A stretch of 64,000 nucleotides of DNA from Dietzia timorensis (GCF_001659785.1 NZ_CP015961.1:3286001-3350000), one strand, 5' to 3'; shown: positions 26,014 through 34,905, counted from the stretch's first letter. Notes: generated from the sequence alone by a model not told the origin. Numbers and translations: made by a program.

Positions 26014-27073
26014 CAAGGGAAGACCTCCGGTAGTGGAGTGGAGCTGTCTAGTTCACCGCTTCAGGTCCCGGAGGTCTTCATGTCCCACGCTAACGCTGTC
26101 TTGACGCCACGCACACGATTGCGGCTGGCGAAGTTGGTCGTCGAGGACCATTGGACGTATTCAGCGGTGGCGAAAATGTTTATGGTCGCGCCGCGCACAG
26201 CGAAGAAGTGGGCTGATAGATACCGGGCCGAAGGCGCCTCGGGAATGGCCGATCGCAGCTCGCGTCCTCGCCGTAGCCCGGGCAAGACACCGCAGTCGGT
26301 CGTGCGTCGGATCGTGGCGTTGCGCTGGCGCAAGCGGCTCGGACCGGTCCAGATCGCTGGCCGGCTCGGCGTGCCTGCCTCGACCGTACATGCGGTGCTG
26401 GCGCGATGCCGGATCAACCGACTCACCTACATCGACCGGGTCACTGGGGAGCCGCTGCGCCGTTACGAGCACCCCTATCCGGGCTCGATGATCCACGTCG
26501 ACGTCACCAAGTTCGGCAACATCCCCGACGGCGGCGGACACAAGTTCGTCGGTCGCAAGCAGGGCCAGCAGAATTCGCTAGCAACAGCGCATCGAACGGG
26601 CGAGCGTGGGAAGGATTACCGCCCCCGAATCGGCACCGCCTACGTCCACACGGTCATCGATGACCACTCCCGGGTCGCCTACGCCGAGATCTGCTCTGAT
26701 GAGAAGGCCGAGACCGCGATCGGGGTCCTGCGCCGAGCGAGTGCATGGTTCGCCGAACGAGGCGTTGTGGTCGAACGAGTTCTCTCCGACAACGGCTCGT
26801 GTTACCGCGCCCATACCTGGCGAGATGCATGTGCTGACCTAGGTATCAAGCACAAGCGAACACGTCCCTACCGGCCACAGACCAACGGCAAGATCGAACG
26901 TTTCCACCGCACCTTGTCCGACGGCTGGGCCTACGCCCAGTTCTACGCGTCAACCGCACAACGCAACGCAGCCCTGCCCGAGTGGATGCACTTCTACAAT
27001 CATCACCGAGCACACTCCGCTATAGGAGGCCAACCCCCAGTCACCCGACTGACCAACCTCCCTGGACATCACA
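25965..27073 (+). mobile_element. IS481-family insertion sequence with target duplication
   Basis: The ends read inward as TGTGATGTCCGGGGAGGTTG (left) and TGTGATGTCCAGGGAGGTTG (right), differing at one of 20 positions. GCTAG flanks the element at 25959-25963 and 27074-27078 as a target duplication; a sixth base differs (T at left, A at right). It carries a single transposase and is inserted in the 3' end of gntR. The near-perfect ends point to a recent insertion. Confidence 0.9.
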
Positions 27074-27078
27074 GCTAG
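26080..27078 (+). CDS. IS481-family transposase
   Basis: 332 residues. An N-terminal helix-turn-helix (AVAKMFMVAPRTAKKWADRY) and a second one are followed by an rve/DDE core with acidic residues in MIHVDVTKFG, VIDDHSRVAY and NGKIERFHRTL. GGAGG lies 8 nt before the ATG at 26080. The last codons leave the element: the final Ser and the TAG stop (27076-27078) are formed from the duplicated target GCTAG, so the stop codon is supplied by the insertion site. Confidence 0.9.
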   Translation: MSHANAVLTPRTRLRLAKLVVEDHWTYSAVAKMFMVAPRTAKKWADRYRAEGASGMADRSSRPRRSPGKTPQSVVRRIVALRWRKRLGPVQIAGRLGVPASTVHAVLARCRINRLTYIDRVTGEPLRRYEHPYPGSMIHVDVTKFGNIPDGGGHKFVGRKQGQQNSLATAHRTGERGKDYRPRIGTAYVHTVIDDHSRVAYAEICSDEKAETAIGVLRRASAWFAERGVVVERVLSDNGSCYRAHTWRDACADLGIKHKRTRPYRPQTNGKIERFHRTLSDGWAYAQFYASTAQRNAALPEWMHFYNHHRAHSAIGGQPPVTRLTNLPGHHS

Positions 27079-27132
27079 ATCAAGGCGTGCCCCGAGCCGC
27101 AGAACGCCAGACATCACAGGAAGGCTGAGTCG

Positions 27133-28116
27133 ATGTCCGCTATGAGCAAGTACCCACCGCGCCTAAGGGGCCCGCTCCGCATTCACGTCGCGCTGTCGGT
27201 ATGCCTCGTCCCGTTCCTCCTCTCACTCTCATGCTTCGCCATCGCGCAGTCGTGGTACAACCAGCTGCCGGACTCGGTGGCAATTCACTTCGGTACCGGA
27301 GGCGAGCCGGATGACTGGATGGGAAAGAACGCCAACTACGCCTTCGATGCCATCTTTATGTTCGGTTTCAACGCTCTCAACCTCGGTCTCTCGTACTTCG
27401 GGCTGATGCGAGGACGGTCAGGGCAGGTTACCGGCGCCCTCTTGGCAGGCGCGGTCGGACTGGTGTCACCGTTGCTGCTCGCCACCCTCTATTTCCAGCT
27501 CGATGGAGCTGAGGCACATCTCGGCGGCAACGCCTTCCTCTTCGGACTCGCCGGCGCCATCGTCTGCGCCGGCGTGACGGCGCTGACTTTCCCCACCCAC
27601 GCAACGGAGCCCGAGAAGCCCAGCCACTCGGATCCTCGGCGCGCCCCGCGCGAGTCCCTACGTTCGGGCGAGAAAGCCGCATACTTCGGTGGTCAGAGTG
27701 GAAACCCGGCACTGCTCGGTTCGGTTGCCGCACTCATTCTCGGCTCGACAATTCTCGTGGCGTTCGTCGATTGGTGGGCGGTAGCGATCACGCTCGTCGC
27801 CGGCATCATCGCGATCCCGCTCATCGCATACCTCCGGGTTCGTATCGATCAGACCGCAGTGACGTGGGCGTTCGGATTCGGACTTCCCCGGGGGTCGATC
27901 GCGTTGAGCGATATCGAATCCGTCGAGGTGATCGACATCAATCCGATGGACTTCGGCGGCTGGGGGTACCGACTCCGTGCAGGCACCACAGGGTTGATCG
28001 TCCGAGGCGGACCCGGCATCCGCCTCAATCGCACGAGCGGCCGGTCCGTCGTGATCAGTCTCGCGGAGCCGAACGAAGCGGCGGAAACGGTCCGGCAGCT
28101 GCTCGCGCGAACCTAG
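27133..28116 (+). CDS. DUF1648-domain membrane protein
   Basis: 327 residues with about six membrane segments. The N-terminal DUF1648 region has the expected VAIHFGTGGEPDDWMGK (about residues 50-66), shared with SdpI-type immunity proteins and sensors. The C-terminal third is a soluble, PH-like beta domain (from about 235). In the reconstructed pre-insertion sequence it lay 4 nt behind gntR and would be translationally linked to it. A YtrA-type GntR gene followed by a DUF1648 gene is a common pairing, often in envelope-stress or bacteriocin-response loci. The exact role is unknown. Confidence 0.78.
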   Translation: MSAMSKYPPRLRGPLRIHVALSVCLVPFLLSLSCFAIAQSWYNQLPDSVAIHFGTGGEPDDWMGKNANYAFDAIFMFGFNALNLGLSYFGLMRGRSGQVTGALLAGAVGLVSPLLLATLYFQLDGAEAHLGGNAFLFGLAGAIVCAGVTALTFPTHATEPEKPSHSDPRRAPRESLRSGEKAAYFGGQSGNPALLGSVAALILGSTILVAFVDWWAVAITLVAGIIAIPLIAYLRVRIDQTAVTWAFGFGLPRGSIALSDIESVEVIDINPMDFGGWGYRLRAGTTGLIVRGGPGIRLNRTSGRSVVISLAEPNEAAETVRQLLART

Positions 28117-28125
28117 TATCGGGGA

Positions 28126-29226
28126 ATGTCGATTCGCGTAGCACAGTGGGCCACCGGAGCCGTGGGCACTCTGTCCCTCGGACTCATCCTCGATCGCCCC
28201 GAACTCGAACTCGTCGGAGTGTTCGTATCCGATCCGGCCAAAGAGGGAAAGGACGCGGCCGAGCTCGCCGGACGCAGCAACGCCACCGGAATTCTCGCGA
28301 CGAGCGACCGCGATGCTCTGCTTCGGGGAAGACCCGATGTGGTGATCAATGCCGCGGACGCCGACACCCGCATGGAGGAGGCCGTCGACGACCTCGAATG
28401 GCTTTTGCGCGCGGGCGTCGACGTCATCGCGTCCGGCCCCGTGGTCCTGCAGTACCCCTGGGGATCGGCATCCCCGGAATGGATCGAACGGCTCGAGGCG
28501 GCCTCGTCCGCCGGGCAGTCCACACTTCACATCACAGGCATCGACCCGGGCTTCGCCAACGACATTCTGCCTCTAACTCTCACGTCGATCGCTTCGCGCA
28601 TCGACGAGATCCGGGCCTTCGAGATCTCGGACTATTCGACGTATGACAATGCAGCCATGGTCGAGGGATTCTTCGGGTTCGGCACGCCGATGGACCGCGA
28701 TCCCGTGATTGCGCTGCCGGGGGTCTTGGCCAGCGGTTGGGGCGGAACAGTTCGCCAGCTTGCCGCGGCGCTCGACGTCATACTTGATGAGCAGTTGACC
28801 GAGCACGTGGAGCGACTGCCGGCGCCCAGCGATATCGACACGGTGTGCACCCACATCGCTGCGGGCACGCAGGCGGCGCTGCGTTTTGAGGTCATCGGCA
28901 CCGTGGACGGGGAGCCGCGCATCGCGCTCGAGCACGTGCTCCGCGCGCGAACCGACCTCGACGCAGACCTCGCTCCCGAGTGGGCGGCGCCGCTCGACGG
29001 CGGTCCCGCCTCGTTCCGCGTGGAGATCTCCGGCGAGCCAAATCTTCGGCTCGAGCTCACACACATGTCGTCCGACGGCGACCACGGCGCCTCGGGCATG
29101 CTCACCACGGCCGCACGGCTGGCGAACTGCGTCGAGGCCGTACATGCGGCGCCGCCGGGAATCGTGAGCGCGAAGGACCTCCCGCTCGTCACCGGCCGAG
29201 GGCTGGTTTCCCCACGCCAATCCTGA
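28126..29226 (+). CDS. NAD(P)-binding reductase of the dihydrodipicolinate-reductase-like type
   Basis: 366 residues. A Rossmann fold opens the protein (RVAQWATGAVGTLSL), and the body resembles the 2,4-diaminopentanoate/dihydrodipicolinate reductase-like family found as paralogues in mycobacteria, often near lipid genes. It starts 9 nt after the DUF1648 gene and is followed by a fadD with operator-like sequence between. The substrate is unknown; a role in lipid or steroid catabolism is inferred from context. Confidence 0.72.
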   Translation: MSIRVAQWATGAVGTLSLGLILDRPELELVGVFVSDPAKEGKDAAELAGRSNATGILATSDRDALLRGRPDVVINAADADTRMEEAVDDLEWLLRAGVDVIASGPVVLQYPWGSASPEWIERLEAASSAGQSTLHITGIDPGFANDILPLTLTSIASRIDEIRAFEISDYSTYDNAAMVEGFFGFGTPMDRDPVIALPGVLASGWGGTVRQLAAALDVILDEQLTEHVERLPAPSDIDTVCTHIAAGTQAALRFEVIGTVDGEPRIALEHVLRARTDLDADLAPEWAAPLDGGPASFRVEISGEPNLRLELTHMSSDGDHGASGMLTTAARLANCVEAVHAAPPGIVSAKDLPLVTGRGLVSPRQS

Positions 29227-29230
29227 ATTG

Positions 29231-29250
29231 CGGTTAGTAATAACTAACCG
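29231..29250. promoter_or_regulatory. 20-bp palindrome upstream of fadD
   Basis: CGGTTAGT-AATA-ACTAACCG has perfect 8-bp arms and begins 4 nt after the preceding stop codon. It is a good candidate TetR-type operator for the downstream acyl-CoA synthetase. Confidence 0.6.
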
Positions 29251-29273
29251 TCCGTAGCGACCTCGGCGTTATT

Positions 29274-29287
29274 GTGATTAGGATCAC
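29274..29287. promoter_or_regulatory. GTGAT-N4-ATCAC inverted repeat at the fadD start
   Basis: GTGAT-TAGG-ATCAC ends 4 nt before the ATG of fadD. The same arms occur with a different spacer before fadD19 (31673-31684), which suggests one regulator for both. Confidence 0.45.
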
Positions 29288-29291
29288 TCCT

Positions 29292-30815
29292 ATGTCGAAT
29301 CTCGCTCGCGCCAACAGTGTCGACGCCCTCATCCGCAGGGCCGCCGCGCGCACCCCGAACGCCGTCGCCCTGCACTTTTCGGGCCGCTCGCATACCTACG
29401 CCGAACTAGACGCCGCGATCTCCCGCGCCGCCGGGCGGCTGCTCTCACTCGGCCTCGAACCCGGCGACCGGATCGCCGCCTACGGCACGAACTCCGACGC
29501 CTATGCGATCGCGTTCTTCGCCGCCTCGCGCGCCGGTCTCGTCCACGTCCCGGTCAACTTCGCGCTGCAAGGCGAGGAGCTGTCCTACATCCTCGCCGAC
29601 TCCGGAGCCACTGCCCTTCTGGTTGACGCCGCGCTCCGCCCCCACTTCGACGCCGTCGCCTCCGACACCTCTATTCAGCACGTCCTCGACTTCCGCGAGG
29701 GACCCGACTCCCTCCTCGCGCAGGCCTCCGCCGGAGAGATCCCGGAGCTGGCCCCGCCGGCGGGCGGGGACGACCTCGTCCAGCTGATGTACACCTCGGG
29801 GACGACGAGCAAGCCCAAGGGCACGATGATCAGCCACAGCGGGCAGATCTACCACTACCTCGCCTGCCTGCAGGCGCTCGATTACGCCGCGGACGACAGG
29901 CCACTGGTGTGCATGCCGCTTTATCACACTGCCGCGATGCACGCGTTCCTCGTGCCTTACCTCGCGATCGGCGCGGAGGTCTTCCTGCACGAGCGCCCGG
30001 ACATTCCGGTACTCCTCGAGGCGATCGAGCGCGATTCGATCGGTTCGATGTTCCTCGCCCCGACTGTGTGGGTGCCACTGTCGCACCACCCCGACCTCGA
30101 CTTGCGCGACATCTCCTCGCTGAAGAAGGCGCAGTACGGAGCGTCGATCATGCCGACGCCGGTCTTGCAGCGCCTGCGCGCGAAATATCCGGAGCTCGGC
30201 TTCTACAACGCATTCGGCCAGACCGAAATCGGGCCGGTGGCAACGGTGCTTCGCCCGGAGGAACACGACGAGCGCCCGGCCAGCGCCGGCCGCCCCGTGA
30301 TGTTCGTGGAGGCGCGGGTCATCGACGCCGAAGGCAACGACGTCGCGCCCGGAGAGCAGGGCGAGATCGTCTACCGTTCCCCGCAGCTATGCCTGGGGTA
30401 CTGGAACAAACCGGAGGCGACCGAGGAGGCGTTCGAGGGCGGATGGTTCCATTCCGGTGATCTGGTCGTCCGCGACGAACAGGGTTACGTGACCGTCGTC
30501 GATCGCATCAAGGACGTCATCAACACCGGCGGGGTGCTCGTCGCCTCTAGGGAGGTAGAGGAGGCGATCTATGGACACGAGTCCGTCGCCGAGGTCGCCG
30601 TCGTCGGAATGCCGCACGAGCGGTGGATCGAGCAGGTCACAGCGTTCGTCGTCGTCAAGGATGGTGCTGCCGAGCCGACCGAGGACGAGATCGTCGAATT
30701 CGCCGCGCAGAGCATAGCCTCGTTCAAGGTGCCGAAGCAGGTGATCTTTGTGCCGCAGCTGCCGCGCAATCAGAGCGGGAAGCTACTCAAACGCGTTCTG
30801 CGCGACGAGCACTGA
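29292..30815 (+). CDS. Acyl-CoA synthetase (FadD)
   Basis: 507 residues, medium/long-chain ANL ligase. The P-loop MYTSGTTSKPKG lies near residue 168, the aromatic/ATP motif FGQTEIGP near 308, and the hinge with GVLVASREVE and the C-terminal Lys in NQSGKLLKR near 498. It makes an acyl-CoA through an acyl-AMP. It lies in front of the echA19/fadD19 pair, convergent with echA19 (24 nt apart). Two palindromes precede it. The acid substrate is unknown; membership in the sterol or lipid catabolic block is inferred. Confidence 0.85.
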   Translation: MSNLARANSVDALIRRAAARTPNAVALHFSGRSHTYAELDAAISRAAGRLLSLGLEPGDRIAAYGTNSDAYAIAFFAASRAGLVHVPVNFALQGEELSYILADSGATALLVDAALRPHFDAVASDTSIQHVLDFREGPDSLLAQASAGEIPELAPPAGGDDLVQLMYTSGTTSKPKGTMISHSGQIYHYLACLQALDYAADDRPLVCMPLYHTAAMHAFLVPYLAIGAEVFLHERPDIPVLLEAIERDSIGSMFLAPTVWVPLSHHPDLDLRDISSLKKAQYGASIMPTPVLQRLRAKYPELGFYNAFGQTEIGPVATVLRPEEHDERPASAGRPVMFVEARVIDAEGNDVAPGEQGEIVYRSPQLCLGYWNKPEATEEAFEGGWFHSGDLVVRDEQGYVTVVDRIKDVINTGGVLVASREVEEAIYGHESVAEVAVVGMPHERWIEQVTAFVVVKDGAAEPTEDEIVEFAAQSIASFKVPKQVIFVPQLPRNQSGKLLKRVLRDEH

Positions 30816-30839
30816 GCCTGCCGATCGGCCCGGACTCTC

Positions 30840-31643
30840 CTACTCCCCCGTGAACTCGGGAGTCTCCTTACGGGCGAACGCCCGCGGCCCGATCTTCGCG
30901 TCGTCGGAAGCGAAGACCGCCGCGCCTTGCTCGGCGTCGAACCGGAATGCCTCCTCCTCGTGCATCCCTTCCGTGGCGCGCACGGTCCGCATGATCGCCT
31001 GCACGGCGAGCGGACCGTTCGCGGCGATACGCTCGGCGACCTCGAGCGCCGCGTCGAGTGCGGTGCCGTCGTCGACGACGCGACCGATGAGCCCGTACTC
31101 GAGAGCCTCGTCCGCCGAAATCGAGCGCGCGGTGAGCAGCAGGTCCATCGCGACCGTATAGGGAATCTGCCGGGGCAGGCGCACCGCCGAGCCCGCGAGC
31201 GGGTACAACCCCCACTTGGCCTCGGCCACCCCGAAGCGCGCGGAGCGTCCGGCGATGCGAATGTCTGTGCCCTGGAGAATCTCGGTGCCCCCGGCGATCG
31301 CGGGCCCCTCGACCGCGGCGATGAGCGGCTTACTCAGCCGCCTCCCCTTGAGCAGCGCCGGCAACCGAGTGAGGTCCCAGCCCCCTTCGGCGAATTTATC
31401 GCCCGGCGCCTTCTCGTTCATCGATTTGAGGTCGGCGCCCGCGCAGAAATATCCGCCCGCGCCGGTGAGGATGCACGCGCGGATGTCGGGATCGGCATCC
31501 ACTTCGTCCCACGCCGCCTCCATCCCGCGCAGCATCGCGCCGGACAACGCGTTCCGGGATTCGGGACGATTCATCGTGACCACGAGGACGTGGCCGCGCT
31601 TCTCGGTGACGAGTTGCTGCTCGTCGGGCGTCTTTTCCGGCAC
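30840..31643 (-). CDS. echA19: Enoyl-CoA hydratase EchA19
   Basis: 267 residues of the crotonase family. Long blocks agree with M. tuberculosis EchA19 as I recall it: [19 protein letters not shown][12 protein letters not shown], [26 protein letters not shown] and [11 protein letters not shown]. EchA19 hydrates steroid enoyl-CoA intermediates of side-chain beta-oxidation. The GTG at 31643 is chosen because AGGAGG (31650-31655) precedes it. It is divergent from fadD19, as in M. tuberculosis (Rv3516/Rv3515c), with a KstR-like box between them. Confidence 0.92.
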   Translation of the reverse strand: MPEKTPDEQQLVTEKRGHVLVVTMNRPESRNALSGAMLRGMEAAWDEVDADPDIRACILTGAGGYFCAGADLKSMNEKAPGDKFAEGGWDLTRLPALLKGRRLSKPLIAAVEGPAIAGGTEILQGTDIRIAGRSARFGVAEAKWGLYPLAGSAVRLPRQIPYTVAMDLLLTARSISADEALEYGLIGRVVDDGTALDAALEVAERIAANGPLAVQAIMRTVRATEGMHEEEAFRFDAEQGAAVFASDDAKIGPRAFARKETPEFTGE

Positions 31644-31670
31644 CGTGTACCTCCTGCAAGGCCATGTGAA

Positions 31671-31686
31671 AGTGATGAGCATCACT
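31671..31686. promoter_or_regulatory. 16-bp palindrome between echA19 and fadD19
   Basis: AGTGATG-AG-CATCACT has perfect 7-bp arms. It contains GTGAT-N4-ATCAC, also seen before the fadD at 29292. It lies in the 85-bp divergent promoter and could control both genes. Confidence 0.5.
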
Positions 31687-31704
31687 CAATCCGCTGCGGG
31701 GAAC

Positions 31705-31718
31705 GATAACACGTTCTA
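31705..31718. promoter_or_regulatory. KstR-like box between echA19 and fadD19
   Basis: GATAACACGTTCTA fits the KstR consensus TNNAACNNGTTNNA with one mismatch (first base G instead of T). KstR is the TetR-type repressor of cholesterol catabolism, and a KstR box at this intergenic position is expected from other Mycobacteriales. Confidence 0.6.
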
Positions 31719-31728
31719 GGTTTCGGGT

Positions 31729-33369
31729 ATGGCCTTCCACATCGCGGACCTCTTCGAGCACAGCGTCGACCTGGTATCCGAGCGGGTCGCGCTCGTCCAG
31801 GGCGAGCGGCAGCGCACGTACGCCGAGTTGGACCGGCGCGCGAACCAGCTGGCGCACCACCTCCACTCCGCCGGGGTCCGCCCCGGCGACAAGGTTGCCC
31901 TCTACAGCCGTAATACCATCGAGGCGATCGAGTCCATGCTCGCCATCTACAAGACGCGAGCGGTGATGGTGAACATCAACTACCGCTACGTCTCTTCCGA
32001 ACTACGGCATTTGTTGAGCGACTCGGAGGCGAAGGTGGTCATCGCCGAGCGCCGCTACTCCGACGTCATAGCCGAGACATTGCCCGAGACCCCGGGCGTG
32101 GCGGAGGTGATCTTCGTCGCGGACGGGACCGATGCCCCGGTTATGACGTCGGAGGCCGGCGGCGTCAGGACTGCCGACTATGAGCAGGTCCTCGACACCC
32201 AATCGGCGGAACGCGATTTCGGCGAGCGCTCCGGCGACGACGTGTACATGCTGTACACGGGCGGGACGACGGGCGCACCCAAGGGCGTGATGTGGCGCCA
32301 CGAAGACGTGTTCATGGTTCTCGGCGGGGGCATCGATTTCCTCACCCGCGAGGTCGTCGCCGACGAGTGGGAGCTCGCAAAGAAGGGCGCAGACTCGGGG
32401 CCGATCAACTCGCACGCGCTGCCGCCGCTCATCCACGGCGGCGCCCAGTGGGCGATCCTGCAGGCGCTGTTCGGCGGGCGGATGTCGATCATCGAGCCGG
32501 AATTCGACCCGCACACGGTGTGGGCGAACGTCACCCGGCACAAGATCAACCTCATGTTCATCACCGGCGATGCGATGGCGCGCCCACTCATCGACGCCTG
32601 GGATCCGGACGTCTACGACGCATCCTCGCTGCTCTATGTGGGTTCCTCGGCGGCGCTGTTCTCGCCCGCGGTCAAGGACCAATGGCTCGAGGCGTTCCCG
32701 AATCTGCTGCTCTCGGACAACATCGGTTCCTCGGAAACCGGGTTCTCGGGCCTGGAGAAGGTGGAAAAAGGCGCAGGCACTACCGGTGGTCCGCGGGTGA
32801 TGATCGACGAAGAGACCAAGGTCATCGACGCCGAGGGCAATCCCGTCGAGCCCGGTTCGGGGCAGGTCGGCAAGATCGCCCGCACCGGGCACATCCCCCT
32901 CGGTTACTGGAACGACGAGGCCAAGACCGCGAAGACGTTCGTCACGCTCGGCGGGGTGCGCTACGCGATTCCCGGCGACGATGCCGTCGTCGAGGCCGAC
33001 GGGACGGTGACGATGCTCGGGCGCGGCTCGGTGTCGATCAACACCGGCGGCGAGAAGGTGCACCCCGAAGAGGTCGAGGCCGCGCTCAAGGCGCACCCGG
33101 AAGTGTTCGACGCGCTCGTGATCGGCATCCCCGACGAGCGGATGGGCAACAAGGTCGCCGCGGTGGTCGCGATGCGTTCGGCGGATGCGGCGACGCTCGC
33201 CGAGATCAACGAGGTCGCGCGCGAGCGCATCGCCCGCTACAAGTGCCCGCGCTCCATCTGGGTCACCAGCGAGATCCGTCGCAGCCCCGCGGGCAAGCCG
33301 AACTACCAGTGGGCGGCCGAGCTCGCCGCCTCCCGCGAACCGGACGATTCCCAGGAGTTCTCGCGATGA
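31729..33369 (+). CDS. fadD19: Steroid side-chain acyl-CoA synthetase FadD19
   Basis: 546 residues, the size of FadD19. The P-loop MLYTGGTTGAPKGVMWRHED (near residue 173) and later blocks (SDNIGSSETG, GRGSVSINTGGEKVHPEE) are characteristic. FadD19 activates the C26/C27 carboxyl of the sterol side chain and is required for C24-branched sterols in rhodococci. Its neighbour echA19 and the nearby ltp3, ltp4, fadE26 and fadE27 homologues support the role. The stop overlaps the start of the next gene (ATGA), so the two are translationally coupled. Confidence 0.92.
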   Translation: MAFHIADLFEHSVDLVSERVALVQGERQRTYAELDRRANQLAHHLHSAGVRPGDKVALYSRNTIEAIESMLAIYKTRAVMVNINYRYVSSELRHLLSDSEAKVVIAERRYSDVIAETLPETPGVAEVIFVADGTDAPVMTSEAGGVRTADYEQVLDTQSAERDFGERSGDDVYMLYTGGTTGAPKGVMWRHEDVFMVLGGGIDFLTREVVADEWELAKKGADSGPINSHALPPLIHGGAQWAILQALFGGRMSIIEPEFDPHTVWANVTRHKINLMFITGDAMARPLIDAWDPDVYDASSLLYVGSSAALFSPAVKDQWLEAFPNLLLSDNIGSSETGFSGLEKVEKGAGTTGGPRVMIDEETKVIDAEGNPVEPGSGQVGKIARTGHIPLGYWNDEAKTAKTFVTLGGVRYAIPGDDAVVEADGTVTMLGRGSVSINTGGEKVHPEEVEAALKAHPEVFDALVIGIPDERMGNKVAAVVAMRSADAATLAEINEVARERIARYKCPRSIWVTSEIRRSPAGKPNYQWAAELAASREPDDSQEFSR

Positions 33370-34481
33370 CCATCCGCACGCCCCTCACCGAGAAATTCGG
33401 CATCGACTACCCGGTCTTCGCCTTCACCCCGTCGAAGGCGGTCGCCGCGGCGGTGAGCCGCGCGGGCGGGCTCGGAGTGCTCGGAGCCGTCCGCTACAAC
33501 GATGCCGGCGAGCTCGACGACGCGCTCACCTTTATGGACCAGAACACCGACGGCAAGCCGTACGGGGTCGACGTGGTGATGCCGAACAAGGTGCCCACCG
33601 AAGGCACCCCGGAAAACCTCGGTGAGCTCATCCCCGAGGCGCACCGCGCGTTCGTGTCCCGTGTCCTCGACGATCTCGGCGTCCCGCCGCTCGGGAACGA
33701 CGCGGCCCACGATGCCGGCGTGCTCGGCTGGCTCCACTCGGTCGCCCAGTCGCACGTCGACGTCGCGCTGCGGCACAGGCCCGTGCTCATCGCGAACGCC
33801 CTGGGCTCTCCGCCGCCCGACGTCATCGCGCAGGCCCATGATGCGGGCGTCAAGATCGCCGCCCTGGCAGGGGCGGTGCGGCACGCGGTCTCGCATGTCG
33901 ATGCCGGGGTCGACGTCGTCATCGCGCAGGGCGGCGAGGCGGGCGGGCACACCGGGGAGGTCGCGACGGTGGTGCTCGTGCCGGAGATCGTGCGCGCGCT
34001 CGGCGGCTCGGTGCCCGTCCTCGCCGCGGGCGGGATCGGGGACGGCACGCAGCTCGCGGCCGTCATCGGCATGGGTGCGCAGGGGGCGTGGATGGGTTCG
34101 CGCTGGCTCACCGCAACCGAATATTCCGATGACGGCGGAAGCCGCGCGATGCAGGCGGCGCTGGTCGAGGCGAGCTCGCAGGACACGGTGCGCACGCGCA
34201 TCTATTCCGGCAAGCCGGCGCGGCTCCTCAAGTCGAAGTGGACGGACGCCTGGCAGGCCGACGACGCCCCCTCGCCGCTGCCGATGCCGCTGCAGAACCT
34301 GCTCGTGTCGGAGGCGCACCAGCGGATCGCGGCCGCTCAGGACCCCGCGGTGGTCGCGATGCCTGCAGGGCAGATCATCGGTTCGCTGGACGGGGTCGTG
34401 CCCGTGGCCGACACGATGGCGCAGATCGTGCGCGAGTACCGCGAGGCCGTCGGGCGGATGCGGGCGACGCTGGGCGACTAG
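33366..34481 (+). CDS. Nitronate monooxygenase-family FMN enzyme (Rv1533-like)
   Basis: 371 residues, TIM-barrel FMN protein of the 2-nitropropane dioxygenase/nitronate monooxygenase family. Visible blocks are AAVSRAGGLGVLGAV near residue 20, KPYGVDVVMP near 60, AQGGEAGGHTGE near 182 and VLAAGGIGDGTQ near 220. The pattern matches the Rv1533 subgroup rather than classical nitronate oxidases, so its true reaction is uncertain. It overlaps the fadD19 stop by ATGA and must be co-expressed with it, which points to a job on a sterol side-chain intermediate (inference). Confidence 0.83.
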   Translation: MTIRTPLTEKFGIDYPVFAFTPSKAVAAAVSRAGGLGVLGAVRYNDAGELDDALTFMDQNTDGKPYGVDVVMPNKVPTEGTPENLGELIPEAHRAFVSRVLDDLGVPPLGNDAAHDAGVLGWLHSVAQSHVDVALRHRPVLIANALGSPPPDVIAQAHDAGVKIAALAGAVRHAVSHVDAGVDVVIAQGGEAGGHTGEVATVVLVPEIVRALGGSVPVLAAGGIGDGTQLAAVIGMGAQGAWMGSRWLTATEYSDDGGSRAMQAALVEASSQDTVRTRIYSGKPARLLKSKWTDAWQADDAPSPLPMPLQNLLVSEAHQRIAAAQDPAVVAMPAGQIIGSLDGVVPVADTMAQIVREYREAVGRMRATLGD

Positions 34482-34894
34482 AGGTAGCCTCGACTTTCAT
34501 ATGCCGACAGGTCGATTTCGCGAATCGACGACGTGGTTACTGCGAACAGTGCAGACCCCGGCTTGAGCGCTTCCGCGTGGATCCGCGACCTATGCGTGAT
34601 GAAAGCTCGAGCCATCTCACGCGCGGTGAGATTCCTTGAGGTCAATACGAATGCACGGACCGAGCTGTCGATAAGGGCACCGACCTCAGCACTTCGATAA
34701 CGAATCCTCTGGTCCTTCATGAGGACTGGTCACCCGTTCGCTCCAGCGAGCGTGAGCCACTCGACATCACTGACTGTTTCCTCTTTCGGCACACCGAAGA
34801 CTTCAGCCAGCGTATGGAGTTCCCAGCCATCGTCACGCAGAAGCTGCGGCAACTGGACCCGCCCTAAGCTCCGGTCGAGGAAGAAGGGCGCCAT
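34478..34894 (-). pseudogene. VapC45-like PIN toxin broken by an in-frame TGA
   Basis: The frame starts MAPFFLDRSLGRVQLPQLLR at 34894 and ends ESRGYL at 34481, 138 residues, equal in length to VapC45 (Rv2019). Codon 55 is TGA (34730-34732) where GANG-stop-PVLMKDQRIRYR would be continuous with Trp (TGG). One G-to-A change therefore truncates the toxin within the PIN-like domain (acidic residues Asp7, Glu32 and Asp44 precede the stop, and Asp/Arg after it are lost). An ATG directly downstream (34720) could give an 80-residue C-terminal fragment. It starts 11 nt after the antitoxin gene. Confidence 0.75.
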
Positions 34895-34905
34895 TGGTGT
34901 CGCTC

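Noticed and set aside
27110-27119. GACATCACAG outside the IS481 right end, matching the inverted repeat
   Set aside because: A third IS end was considered, but the bases fit the restored gntR coding sequence (Gln-Thr-Ser-Gln) and have no further similarity to the IS.
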